64,000 nucleotides of DNA from Vibrio chagasii (lineage in GTDB: Bacteria > Pseudomonadota > Gammaproteobacteria > Enterobacterales > Vibrionaceae), in contig CP090852.1 in the NCBI GenBank assembly GCA_041879415.1, forward strand, positions 682,001 to 746,000. Reading direction: 5' to 3'. Both the position numbers and the translations under genes were made by a program. Position 1 is the stretch's first letter. Each line of letters opens with the position of its first letter. Below, one piece after another: positions 17,014 to 25,475 of this stretch. The notes beneath the pieces are model-generated. The model was not told where the DNA came from. It did not search any database and was given only the letters and a program-made list of their open reading frames with translations.

Positions 17014-18393
17014 TTACTTCAGAATTCGGGCGCGGAACTGACGTCCCTTCATTTTGCCTGATTCGATCTTATTCAATGCTTTCTTAGCAACAGAACGTTC
17101 TACCGCTACGTAAGCGCGCATTGCGAATAAGTTAATCTTACCTACCGACTTGCCTTCGATACCACCCTGACCAGTCAATGCACCAAGAATATCACCTGCA
17201 CGAAGCTTGGCTTTCTTACCACCATCAATTTGGATCGTCACCATGTTTGAGTAGTATGGTTTTGCGATTGGTTTCGCTGGTAGCTCAGATGGCTCGATTG
17301 GCATGTCCATGTACTCATCAATTTGAGCCACACGGTACATCTCTTTTTCGCCAAAGAAACTGATCGCCACACCTTTGCTACCTGCACGACCTGTACGACC
17401 AATGCGGTGTACGTGAACTTCAGGGTCACGAGATAACTCGAAGTTGAATACTGCATCTAGGTTATCAACGTCTAGGCCACGAGCCGCAACGTCTGTCGCA
17501 ACTAGAATCGAGATAGTTTTGTTTGAAAACTGAACCAAAGCTTGGTCACGTTCACGCTGCTCCATATCACCATGCAGCTCGATAACGCTAAAGCCACGGT
17601 GGCTTAGTTCGTCAGTCACGTTCTGTACTTCTTTCTTCGTGTTACAGAACACAACCGCTGATTCTGGTTGATGATGAAGTAACAACAACTCTAGAGCATC
17701 GTCACGAGCCTCAGAACCTTCAAGCTTGTAGAAGTGCTGCTGAATGCTCGAGTGATCGTGCGTCGATTCAACTTTCACCATTTCTGGGTTACGCATGATG
17801 CGGTCAGCAACTGATTTAATTTGTTTAGGGAAGGTTGCACTAAACAGAAGAGTCTGACGATCTTTTGGTGCTGCATCGATAACTGCATCCAACGCGTCTT
17901 GGAAGCCCATCTCTAGCATGCGATCCGCTTCATCTAATACCAGCGTGTTCAGCTCAGATAGGTCAATGCGGCCTTTCTCCAAGTGATCAAGAATACGACC
18001 AGGGGTACCGACTAAGATGTGAGCGCCATGCTCTAGTGAGCCAATTTGTGGCCCCATTGGCATACCACCACACAGTGTCAGCACTTTAATATTGTGAATA
18101 CCACGAGCAAGCGTACGAATCTCTTTTGCTACTTGGTCTGCCAATTCACGAGTCGGACACAACACTAGAGATTGAACACGGAAACGCTTAACGCGCAGGT
18201 TTTGCAGCACGCCTAAACCGAAAGCAGCTGTTTTGCCTGAACCCGTTTTACCCTGACCGATAACGTCTTTGCCATTTAGGATAGTAGGAAGACTTAACGC
18301 TTGGATCGGCGTCATTTCAGTATAACCAAGAGAATCCAACGTATGCAGAAGCTCAGGTTTAAGGGCGATAGAAGAGAATTTTGAAGTGCTCAA
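17014..18393 (-). CDS. dbpA: ATP-dependent 23S rRNA helicase DbpA
   Basis: DEAD-box helicase that acts on hairpin 92 of 23S rRNA during 50S assembly. Two helicase domains carry QGKTGSGKT (47-55), PTRELA, DEADRMLEMGF, SATFPKQ, ARGLDVDNLD and HRIGRTGRAG. The C-terminal 75 residues (YYSNMVTIQIDGGKKAKLRAGDI, in parts, through GKINLFAMRAYVAVER) form the RRM-like RNA-recognition domain specific to DbpA. At 459 aa it equals the E. coli protein. Second DEAD-box gene of the window. Confidence 0.96.
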   Translation of the reverse strand: MSTSKFSSIALKPELLHTLDSLGYTEMTPIQALSLPTILNGKDVIGQGKTGSGKTAAFGLGVLQNLRVKRFRVQSLVLCPTRELADQVAKEIRTLARGIHNIKVLTLCGGMPMGPQIGSLEHGAHILVGTPGRILDHLEKGRIDLSELNTLVLDEADRMLEMGFQDALDAVIDAAPKDRQTLLFSATFPKQIKSVADRIMRNPEMVKVESTHDHSSIQQHFYKLEGSEARDDALELLLLHHQPESAVVFCNTKKEVQNVTDELSHRGFSVIELHGDMEQRERDQALVQFSNKTISILVATDVAARGLDVDNLDAVFNFELSRDPEVHVHRIGRTGRAGSKGVAISFFGEKEMYRVAQIDEYMDMPIEPSELPAKPIAKPYYSNMVTIQIDGGKKAKLRAGDILGALTGQGGIEGKSVGKINLFAMRAYVAVERSVAKKALNKIESGKMKGRQFRARILK

Positions 18394-18576
18394 TGGAAAT
18401 ATCCAACTGGTGAAAAACAGAGTGCATTATGAGTGTTTTTGAAAATTATTCCACCTTAATCACAGTTTGGATGAACAAACAATCATAAGAAATATTTATC
18501 AATTGGCGGTGTTAATTGAACGAAAAATACGGAATACTATAAAATAAAAAACATTATCCCCATAGGAATCATCAGT

Positions 18577-19251
18577 ATGAAAAGAATTTCGTGGCATAAA
18601 GGCTTCACACTATTAGAGCTGATTGTTGTCATTGCCATACTTGCAGTTGTCGCAGTTATTGCGGCTCCTCGTTTTTTATCCATTGCTGATGATGCAAGAG
18701 AAGTAACAAGCCGAGCACTGTTTGACAATTTCCGGGCTGGTGCTGAGATCTACCAAGGCGCCTGCTTAGCCAGAGGTGGTGATGTGACTGAGCTTCAAGG
18801 CAAGAATACTTCTGACTTCAATATCGACGGAATTTACTCAAACTTTTCTGGCAGTTGCTATCCCGTTCGCAATAGTAACTCAGGCGTTCGCAGAGATATC
18901 AATAATGCGCGAGGATGCTACGAGCTTTTCCAGGACATATTAAATAGTGATCACTTCGAAGATATCAACTTTGGTACTGGCGGATGGAAAAATGGTGAAA
19001 CGGTTAAAGAAAGCGAGTTAATTGCCGCTCGTGATGCTGGATACCAAGTCTATATCCACCAGAGGTCAAAATACTTTTCCTACTGCCACTATTACAACAT
19101 CGAAGGTGATTTGAATAACGCGCCTTACCTGCTATATAACGCAGTGGATGGCATCATGGTTTCTGGCACCAAAAACCTATCCAATGGCTTTAGTTGGGCA
19201 AATGAGCTTCGAGAGTATCCGGTCGCGACTCCACCACCATACGACAAGTAG
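18577..19251 (+). CDS. Orphan type IV prepilin-like protein
   Basis: A 224-aa protein with a class III signal: the short leader MKRISWHKG is cut before FTLLELIVVIAILAVVAVIA, the conserved pilin helix with Glu at +5. The rest is a large soluble head of about 190 residues with six or more Cys (GACLARG, GSCYP, RGCYE, SYCHYY), allowing disulfides. It would be processed by PilD and assembled by a type IV pilus, MSHA or type II system encoded elsewhere, since no assembly gene is nearby. A terminator follows, so it is a single-gene unit. Confidence 0.85.
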   Translation: MKRISWHKGFTLLELIVVIAILAVVAVIAAPRFLSIADDAREVTSRALFDNFRAGAEIYQGACLARGGDVTELQGKNTSDFNIDGIYSNFSGSCYPVRNSNSGVRRDINNARGCYELFQDILNSDHFEDINFGTGGWKNGETVKESELIAARDAGYQVYIHQRSKYFSYCHYYNIEGDLNNAPYLLYNAVDGIMVSGTKNLSNGFSWANELREYPVATPPPYDK

Positions 19252-19270
19252 GTGCTTCACGCTTAAACTA

Positions 19271-19300
19271 AAAAGCCAGCTTTGTTAGCTGGCTTTTGCT
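19271..19300 (+). terminator. Terminator after prepilin gene
   Basis: Ten-bp stem AAAAGCCAGC (19271-19280) with GCTGGCTTTT (19288-19297). A/T runs on both sides let it also serve the convergent ydhF-like gene. Confidence 0.9.
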
Positions 19301-19317
19301 TCATTACGGATTGCTTT

Positions 19318-20226
19318 CTATGGCACACCATGGCCTTTAGAAGCCACCCACACACGATACCATTGTTCGCGAGTCAGTTCGATTTTCAGTGCATCAACGG
19401 CTGTCTTAACGCGTTCAATCTTACCAGAGCCAATGATAGCAATTGGGTTCGACGGTAAACGACGTACCCAAGCGTAGATTACCTGGTCAATACTATCAGC
19501 ACCCACTTCTTGACGAATCGCTTCTAGTTCTTCACGAACACGAATTGCTTGTTCAGAATCACCACTGAAAATACTACCGCCACCTAAACAAGACCATGCC
19601 ATAGGACGAACACGGTTCATCTGTAGTTGATCCAAAGTACCGTCGTGTACAACGTCGAAATTCAATGGGTTGATTTCAACTTGGTTAGTCACTAACGGTT
19701 TGCCTAATCGAGATTGCAATAATTCGAATTGACGTGGTGAAAAGTTAGATACACCAAAGTGCTTAACCTTGCCGACTTTGTGCAGCTCTGCGAAGGCTTC
19801 TGCTACTTCGTCTGCATCCATTAAGGCATCAGGACGATGAATCAGCAATACATCGATATCGTGAACGCCTAGGCGCTCTAATGAGTTATTTACTGATTGG
19901 TAGATATGCTGTGCGCTAGTGTCGTAGTGATTGATCTTACGCTCAGGAGTGTGGTCACCACACAAGTTGATATCACACTTGGTGACGATTTGAATCTCGT
20001 CTCGAAGGCTAGGCTCTAACGCGAGTGCTTCACCAAATAGCTTTTCACATTGGTAGTTACCATAGATATCCGCGTGATCAACCGTTGTGATACCAAGGTC
20101 TATGTGTTGCTTAAGGAAAGTTAGACGTTGTTGAGGGGTCATGCCCCACTCTGCCGTACGCCAGTATCCTTGCACCAACTCAGAAAATTCTGGGCCTTGT
20201 GGCGCTATCGTTACTTTTGCAACCAT
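19318..20226 (-). CDS. ydhF: YdhF-like aldo-keto reductase
   Basis: Cytoplasmic NADPH-dependent reductase of 302 aa, colinear with E. coli YdhF (298 aa): ITIAPQGPEFS-like start, LGITTVDHADIYGNYQCE with the catalytic Asp and Tyr, DIDVLLIHRPDALMDADEVA, KHFGVSNFSPRQF, RPMAWSCLGGGSIF and the cofactor-binding IIGSGKIERV. The natural substrate is unknown. Monocistronic, with a GGAGACAACCC ribosome region. Confidence 0.92.
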   Translation of the reverse strand: MVAKVTIAPQGPEFSELVQGYWRTAEWGMTPQQRLTFLKQHIDLGITTVDHADIYGNYQCEKLFGEALALEPSLRDEIQIVTKCDINLCGDHTPERKINHYDTSAQHIYQSVNNSLERLGVHDIDVLLIHRPDALMDADEVAEAFAELHKVGKVKHFGVSNFSPRQFELLQSRLGKPLVTNQVEINPLNFDVVHDGTLDQLQMNRVRPMAWSCLGGGSIFSGDSEQAIRVREELEAIRQEVGADSIDQVIYAWVRRLPSNPIAIIGSGKIERVKTAVDALKIELTREQWYRVWVASKGHGVP

Positions 20227-20443
20227 GGGTTGTCTCCTTTATCAATACTGAGCGTATCCTATGCTCGTTTTACCGACGGCTCAACGTTTAACAAATGGCA
20301 AAGGTAAACGCTTGCTAAAACTGTGAGAGCAACAGAAAAACGAACACTCAAATCAATAATAGCTTGCTGTCTGGCTCTCAGGCGTTCTACGAAAAAGGTG
20401 GTTTACTCGAATGAAAAATAACACTTTCTATAAATTTGAGTGA

Positions 20444-21010
20444 TTAAAAGCGATTAAGTTCCACGGTCAAATTGTCTTCGTCACTCGTTAGAACGATCCA
20501 GGGAGAGTCAATATTCGGGACATGCCATCGGCTTATTTGCACTGAAGAGTCGTGCGATCCATTCATAAACTCGATCAACTGCTTGTCCACGATGTCAGCA
20601 CTTACTCCTTCCCTTTCTGCCAGTTCAAGTTGGCTCACAACATCGAACTCATCTTCCCCAATACGAATTGAGCTGAGCGCAAAGCCATCTTGGCGTAGGT
20701 ATGCTTGAAGTTTGGTGTAACTTAATTTGGAATATGGCAGTGTGAAACGAACGGCTTCGACACTTGATGCTGTTAAGTCCAACTCGACATACACATCAAG
20801 ATCGTAGTACTGCGTTAGGTCACTACACAGCTGAGTGCCTTCGACTTCGCCACAATCCATTAAATCGATGTCGTTAATATAGTGTTGGGAACTAGGCTGA
20901 GCGAGGCTCGTGTTAAACACGGTTCGCAACCACCAGCTTTCACTCGCTTGAACGGAGAAAGAGAGGATATTGAAAGCTAATAGTACGATTAGGGCAGAAA
21001 GACGTTTCAT
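20444..21010 (-). CDS. Exported protein of unknown function
   Basis: I do not recognise the family. The 188-aa product has a clear signal peptide (MKRLSALIVLLAFNILSFSVQA, in parts, cleaved near residue 22). The mature domain is mixed alpha/beta with one Cys pair (MDCGEVEGTQLCSD) likely to form a disulfide, ending in a beta-rich ISRWHVPNIDSPWIVLTS. It probably resides in the periplasm. It follows the secretion operon on the same strand but is separated from it by a strong terminator, so it is likely transcribed alone. Confidence 0.6.
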   Translation of the reverse strand: MKRLSALIVLLAFNILSFSVQASESWWLRTVFNTSLAQPSSQHYINDIDLMDCGEVEGTQLCSDLTQYYDLDVYVELDLTASSVEAVRFTLPYSKLSYTKLQAYLRQDGFALSSIRIGEDEFDVVSQLELAEREGVSADIVDKQLIEFMNGSHDSSVQISRWHVPNIDSPWIVLTSDEDNLTVELNRF

Positions 21011-21095
21011 TTATGTGGCTTATTCAAATCACTAGACGTCACTCATTATACGTAACCAAACAACCTACAACCTGTGCAGCCACAAATTTTAGGCG

Positions 21096-21120
21096 AAAAA
21101 AAACGGGCATACATGCCCGC
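21096..21120 (-). terminator. Strong terminator of the adhesin/type I secretion operon
   Basis: CGGGCAT (21104-21110) pairs with ATGCCCG (21113-21119). On the minus strand the stem is followed by eight T. It lies 100 bp beyond the last gene of the operon. Confidence 0.9.
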
Positions 21121-21220
21121 TAGATAAATTCATCGCCGAATAACGTAATCCGTCACGTTGAGAACCATTACGAAAGTAAGAATATCACTCCGCCTTTAAA
21201 ATAACAACATGACGTACCCA

Positions 21221-22165
21221 TTATTTATATCCACCTTCAATAGCAGGTTCTTCAAGCGACAATCTCACTTTGTTACGTTGAATCGCTTCTGGCGGTAAGC
21301 TGATGAAACCGTACTGATTTAGCACCTCTTGATGGTCTTCAGAAAGCGTTAGGCCGATAAAGAATTTCTCTTGTTCAGTAAACCCTTTACGGTGTGCTGG
21401 GATGTTCAAGTACATGTAATACACAGTCGCTAATGGGTAACGCCCAGAGAGAATTGTCTCTTTGTTAAGATCATAATTAACCCCTAAGTTATCGACAACA
21501 CTCAGCCATTTCACATCAGAGATTTGATCCGAGTATACGGTGTAACCAATCGCCGCCTCTTCATCTTCAATCTTGTTTATAAGATGTGGTAAGTCCGATA
21601 GGAACTGCGTATGTGCATATTCCCCATCCGCTCCACACTCAACCCAACTGGAAAAGGTAGTATGCCCTTTCAAGTTATGGTCGATGGCGAAAGGCAGCAT
21701 ATGGGTGTCTAGGCTTTCGCCGTTACGAGCATCACTAGTTGGCGTCCATTTAGGGTGCTTAGGATCATTCGAGCACCCAAACACATCGATAAGTTCAGCG
21801 ACCGTAATGGATGTGGCAGGGTTATCTTCATTGGCCAAAATTGCAATCACATCGGCGGTAAACATTAGCTCTGTCGGCCTGTAGCCATAGCGCATGTCAA
21901 ACCTTGCCATCTCTTTGTCGGTCCACTTTTTCGAAGTAATACCCACACGTGAACGCTGCATGATCATCTGTTCTGGCACGCTGTCACTCAATAAAAGCTC
22001 CAAGTCGATCTCTTGACTCTTAAGCAAGTCTTCAACCAAGGCTTCCATATTAGGCTCAATGGCGACTAAGCCGATCTCTGTGACGTCATTCGCCAATGTT
22101 ACTGGAGAGAAAAGGGCCGGTATAGCGGCAAGCAGTAAGCCAGATTTATTCGATAGACTCTTCAT
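21221..22165 (-). CDS. PstS-like periplasmic protein of the adhesin secretion operon
   Basis: Exported protein of 314 aa (signal peptide about 1-25, ending SPVTLA) with the fold markers of PstS-type phosphate-binding proteins: RVGITSKKWTDKE, a domain crossover VIAILANEDNPATSITVAELIDVFG, and AIGYTVYSDQ. The SGT phosphate loop of true PstS is not recognisable: the equivalent region reads ARNGESLDTHMLPF. Phosphate binding is therefore doubtful. The start codon overlaps the stop of the OmpA gene (TAATG) with a GGAGG site, so it is translationally coupled to the secretion genes. I infer a helper or sensor role in adhesin export or display. Confidence 0.8.
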   Translation of the reverse strand: MKSLSNKSGLLLAAIPALFSPVTLANDVTEIGLVAIEPNMEALVEDLLKSQEIDLELLLSDSVPEQMIMQRSRVGITSKKWTDKEMARFDMRYGYRPTELMFTADVIAILANEDNPATSITVAELIDVFGCSNDPKHPKWTPTSDARNGESLDTHMLPFAIDHNLKGHTTFSSWVECGADGEYAHTQFLSDLPHLINKIEDEEAAIGYTVYSDQISDVKWLSVVDNLGVNYDLNKETILSGRYPLATVYYMYLNIPAHRKGFTEQEKFFIGLTLSEDHQEVLNQYGFISLPPEAIQRNKVRLSLEEPAIEGGYK

Positions 22166-22803
22166 TACTGGCCTCCTTCCGGGTCAATCATTATCTTAGA
22201 TTCAACGTCACTGTTACTGTCTAGCTGCATCTCTGAAGTAAAAATATTCCAAGATGGGTTCACTTCCATACTCTCGGTTTTTAACACAGCAATGGTTCTA
22301 CGTTTACGCTTGTGAAGATGCTGAGTTAAGCTGGTTATCTGAGTAAATTCTTGCTCGAAGATACGCTTACTATCAACTCCGCGGTCGATCAGTGCGTCTC
22401 GGATTACGCCCGTTCTTCTCTTAGCCAATGCCTTGTTGTAAGTGTTAGTACCCTCTGAGCTAGTATCGCCCACCAAGGTTACTGATGCGTCCGGCTGCTC
22501 ACCAAGCAAACGAACTAACTCATTCAACACCGCCGTATGCTCTGGTTTAAGGTCGTACTTATCGAAATCAAATGCCACGCTGAGTACTTCAACGTCTTCT
22601 ACAATCTTCCAGTTCGCACAGCCCTTGATATCAACGGTTACGCCTTCAGGTGTGTCCGCGCACAGGTCTCGCTGGTTGATGACACCATCACGGTCATTAT
22701 CCGCTAAATCATCGATTTGGTGACGAGTCATCGTGGTGTCTGGCGTTTCAGCACAGCCCATCAGCAAAATAGAACTAAGTAGTGCGAGTTTAATATGTTT
22801 CAT
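22165..22803 (-). CDS. OmpA-family lipoprotein with calcium-binding-like segment
   Basis: A 212-aa lipoprotein: signal MKHIKLALLSSILLMGC ends in a lipobox with Cys17. Next comes a thrombospondin type 3-like stretch (DNDRDGVINQRDLCADTPEG) rich in Asp, then an OmpA peptidoglycan-binding domain (VAFDFDKYDLKPEH to RRTIAVLKTE). I chose the ATG at 22803, which overlaps the TolC-gene stop in TAATG, over an upstream in-frame start that lacks signal features. It probably tethers the secretion channel or the adhesin to peptidoglycan. Confidence 0.88.
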   Translation of the reverse strand: MKHIKLALLSSILLMGCAETPDTTMTRHQIDDLADNDRDGVINQRDLCADTPEGVTVDIKGCANWKIVEDVEVLSVAFDFDKYDLKPEHTAVLNELVRLLGEQPDASVTLVGDTSSEGTNTYNKALAKRRTGVIRDALIDRGVDSKRIFEQEFTQITSLTQHLHKRKRRTIAVLKTESMEVNPSWNIFTSEMQLDSNSDVESKIMIDPEGGQ

Positions 22804-24116
22804 TACTTGTTCTCCCCTTGCCACTCTTCTGGATGTTCAACCCTCAATGCGTAGGTCAACATGCCCATCGCGTTTAATACTCGGTATGCTGCCAATGTCT
22901 GATCGTATTCTGTGCTAATAAAGTTTCGTCGAGCTAAGAAAACCTCAACCTTGGCATCGAGAACATCCAATAGGCTTCGTCTGCCAACATTAAATTGCTG
23001 GATATAACCTAACTCGGCTATCTTGGCAGCATCCACGTTCTGTTGAAGTAACGACTTTTGCTGTTCAAGCATTTTATAGGCATTCCAAGCAAGTTGAGTC
23101 CCCTCTTTCACTTCGCGCTCAGTTCTGACTCGAATCGCTCTAGCCTCTTCTACGCGCCACGCTGACGATTCGACACGTGAATCTGTAGAAAAACCATTAA
23201 ACAGATCGTAATCCATGGTCAGCATGATTCGGGCATCTTCGTCGACGCCACCAGGCGGATTCGAGACGTTGTCATTCTTATTCGCGTGAAGCTCTAATTT
23301 GACCTCTGGGTAGTAATCGCCTTTCTCTCTACGCATCTCTTTACGAGCCGCGTCAATATCAAGCAAAGAAGCTTTGATTTCAGGGTGATTCTCTACCGCC
23401 TGTTCAAGAGCGACTTCAGCAGAACTTGGTAACAGAGCGTAATCAAAACGTGGATACACCAAGTTCACCGCCGGCTTACCCACCAATCGTAAGTACTGGG
23501 TTTGCAAATCAAACAGGTTGTTCTGAGCCGCGATCAATGAAGATTGTGCCGTCGCGACACGAGCCGAGATCTGAGCTAAGTCTGAATTACTGCTTAAGCC
23601 TTTGCTCTTTTTATCTTGGATATCTTGATAGATCTCTTGGTGCTCTTTCACGTTACGTTTAGAAAGCTCCAGAAGTGTCTCTGCTTTCAAGATATCAAGG
23701 TAATTTCGAACCACATCCAGTGACACGTTTTCAGCACGAGAAATCAGGGTCAAACGCTCCGCTTCCGCTTCGTAACTTAAACGGTCGACATTCGAGGTCG
23801 TTTTGAAACCATCAAACAGTAGCTGAGAGACTTTAACGCCAATTTCTGTTCGTGTTAAACCTCGATCGTCAGACGGTAACTTGGCTCCGCTGTTATAACG
23901 AGTCTCTTCATAACCCGCTGCTGCATATAAATTGACTTGTGGCATATACAAGCCACTCGCCGCATCTCCGTCTCGTATTACCGATTGGTATCTGGAGTAC
24001 TGCGCCAATATCTCTGGACTATAGTCAATGGCAAATGCCACTGATTCTTCTAATGAAGCAGCTTGAGAAAGCCCGCTCATTAGTAAGCAAGAAGAGAGTA
24101 AGAATTTTGAATGCAT
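22803..24116 (-). CDS. TolC-family outer-membrane channel of type I secretion (LapE-like)
   Basis: Outer-membrane efflux protein of 437 aa with a signal peptide (MHSKFLLSSCLLMSGLSQA) and two repeats of the OEP alpha-barrel domain. Typical elements are SYEAEAERLTLISRAENVSLDVVRNY (in parts), the coil TARVATAQSSLIAAQNNLFDLQ, and the C-terminal GYIQQFNVGRRSLLDVLDAKVE, which matches LapE/AggA-type channels. It forms the exit duct for the adhesin. It is 33 bp downstream of the adaptor gene and overlaps the OmpA gene by one base. Confidence 0.93.
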   Translation of the reverse strand: MHSKFLLSSCLLMSGLSQAASLEESVAFAIDYSPEILAQYSRYQSVIRDGDAASGLYMPQVNLYAAAGYEETRYNSGAKLPSDDRGLTRTEIGVKVSQLLFDGFKTTSNVDRLSYEAEAERLTLISRAENVSLDVVRNYLDILKAETLLELSKRNVKEHQEIYQDIQDKKSKGLSSNSDLAQISARVATAQSSLIAAQNNLFDLQTQYLRLVGKPAVNLVYPRFDYALLPSSAEVALEQAVENHPEIKASLLDIDAARKEMRREKGDYYPEVKLELHANKNDNVSNPPGGVDEDARIMLTMDYDLFNGFSTDSRVESSAWRVEEARAIRVRTEREVKEGTQLAWNAYKMLEQQKSLLQQNVDAAKIAELGYIQQFNVGRRSLLDVLDAKVEVFLARRNFISTEYDQTLAAYRVLNAMGMLTYALRVEHPEEWQGENK

Positions 24117-24149
24117 TACACTTCCTTTTATATTTATGCTTGACGCACT

Positions 24150-25475
24150 TCATCGCTCGCGAAGTGAGTTTTCCTTAGCTCGTAAAATAGGTTTCAACCA
24201 ATAACTCAATACTGTTTTTTCACCGGTTAAGATATCAACCGCCACTTGCATCCCTGGGATAATGCTAAAGGCAGAGTTTTGTTGCTGGTCTTCGTTTAAT
24301 TGAATATGGGCTCGGTAATACGCGTTGCCGTCTTCAGTTTGCAAGGCATCGGCACTCACGTAGGTCACTTCACCTTTTAACCCGCCATAAATCACAAAGT
24401 CGTAAGCCGAGAACTTGATCGTTGCCCCTAACCCTTTGTGAACAAATGCAATGTCTTGCGGGGAGATCTTAGCTTCCACAATCAGCTGACTGTTGGATGG
24501 GATCAGCTCAATAATCGGCTCACCAGGGCGAACAACACCACCGATGGTGCGAACAAAGATCTCCTTCACCGTGCCGTCGACAGGTGCTACGATTTCCGTT
24601 CGTTTAAGTTGGTCGGCGATTGCCTGTTGGCTTTCGTTAAGTTGCGCGATTTTGCTGGTTACTTCATTGAGCTGACCTTGCACCTTAGTTCTAAAATCCA
24701 ATGCAATGCTGCGGTGATCGGCAATAGATTCTGAGTACGCCGCCATCTGTTTCTGAGCTGCCACTCTTGAGCTCGCAATATCACCCTTAAGCTTCACCAC
24801 GTCGCGATTCAGTTTTAATAACTCAACTTCTGCAACCGCACCGCTGGCCACCACATCTTTGAGCATGTTGCGCTCTCGAATCACGATCTCTAAGCTGCTC
24901 TCAAGCGTCTGAATGTTATTCAGGGTATCAACACGAGCCTGAGCTTGTTGCTCGATACGTAGTGCCGCCTCTTCCAGTTCCGACTTTAATTGGCCTAAAC
25001 GCTCAAGATAGTTCGCTTTGGCGTTCATTAATGCAGGGTGGCTTGATACATCGACAACAATGTCTTGTGGCACCAATACCACTCGCTCATACCACTCTTT
25101 AGCATCGTTGTTTAACACCACGGTCGAGAGTTCGGCTCTTAGCCTTAATTGTTGAGCCAGCAAAGTATCCGCTTGTTGAGCCGACTCTAAAAATGCCGCC
25201 TTAAAACGCGTGTCTTCTAACTTCGCCAGAGGCTGCCCTTTCACCACAGATTGACCTTGTCGCACCATGATCTCTTGAACCAAGCCCCCCTCTAAACTCT
25301 GAATCGTTTGGACTGAAAGGCTAGGCACCACTTTGCCCTCACCAATCACCACTTCTTCGAGCGTTGCCCACGTCGCCCAACCAATGATCGACACGATCAA
25401 CAGTGCGCTTAACCAAATCAACTTACGTGAACGAAACGCTAAGTGGTTATTGGTCCATTGAATATCGTTACTCAT
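24150..25475 (-). CDS. HlyD-family type I secretion adaptor (LapC-like)
   Basis: Membrane fusion protein of 441 aa with one transmembrane helix (about 19-37), a lipoyl half motif (GLVQEIMVRQGQSVVKGQPL), a long periplasmic coiled coil (about 95-290) and a second lipoyl/beta-barrel part (RTEIVAPVDGTVKEIFVRT, VDILTGEKTVLSYWLKPI). This C-terminal signature is typical of type I secretion adaptors for large RTX adhesins. Its start overlaps the ABC exporter stop by 8 bases with a GGAGG site. It bridges the inner-membrane ABC exporter and the TolC channel. Confidence 0.95.
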   Translation of the reverse strand: MSNDIQWTNNHLAFRSRKLIWLSALLIVSIIGWATWATLEEVVIGEGKVVPSLSVQTIQSLEGGLVQEIMVRQGQSVVKGQPLAKLEDTRFKAAFLESAQQADTLLAQQLRLRAELSTVVLNNDAKEWYERVVLVPQDIVVDVSSHPALMNAKANYLERLGQLKSELEEAALRIEQQAQARVDTLNNIQTLESSLEIVIRERNMLKDVVASGAVAEVELLKLNRDVVKLKGDIASSRVAAQKQMAAYSESIADHRSIALDFRTKVQGQLNEVTSKIAQLNESQQAIADQLKRTEIVAPVDGTVKEIFVRTIGGVVRPGEPIIELIPSNSQLIVEAKISPQDIAFVHKGLGATIKFSAYDFVIYGGLKGEVTYVSADALQTEDGNAYYRAHIQLNEDQQQNSAFSIIPGMQVAVDILTGEKTVLSYWLKPILRAKENSLRER

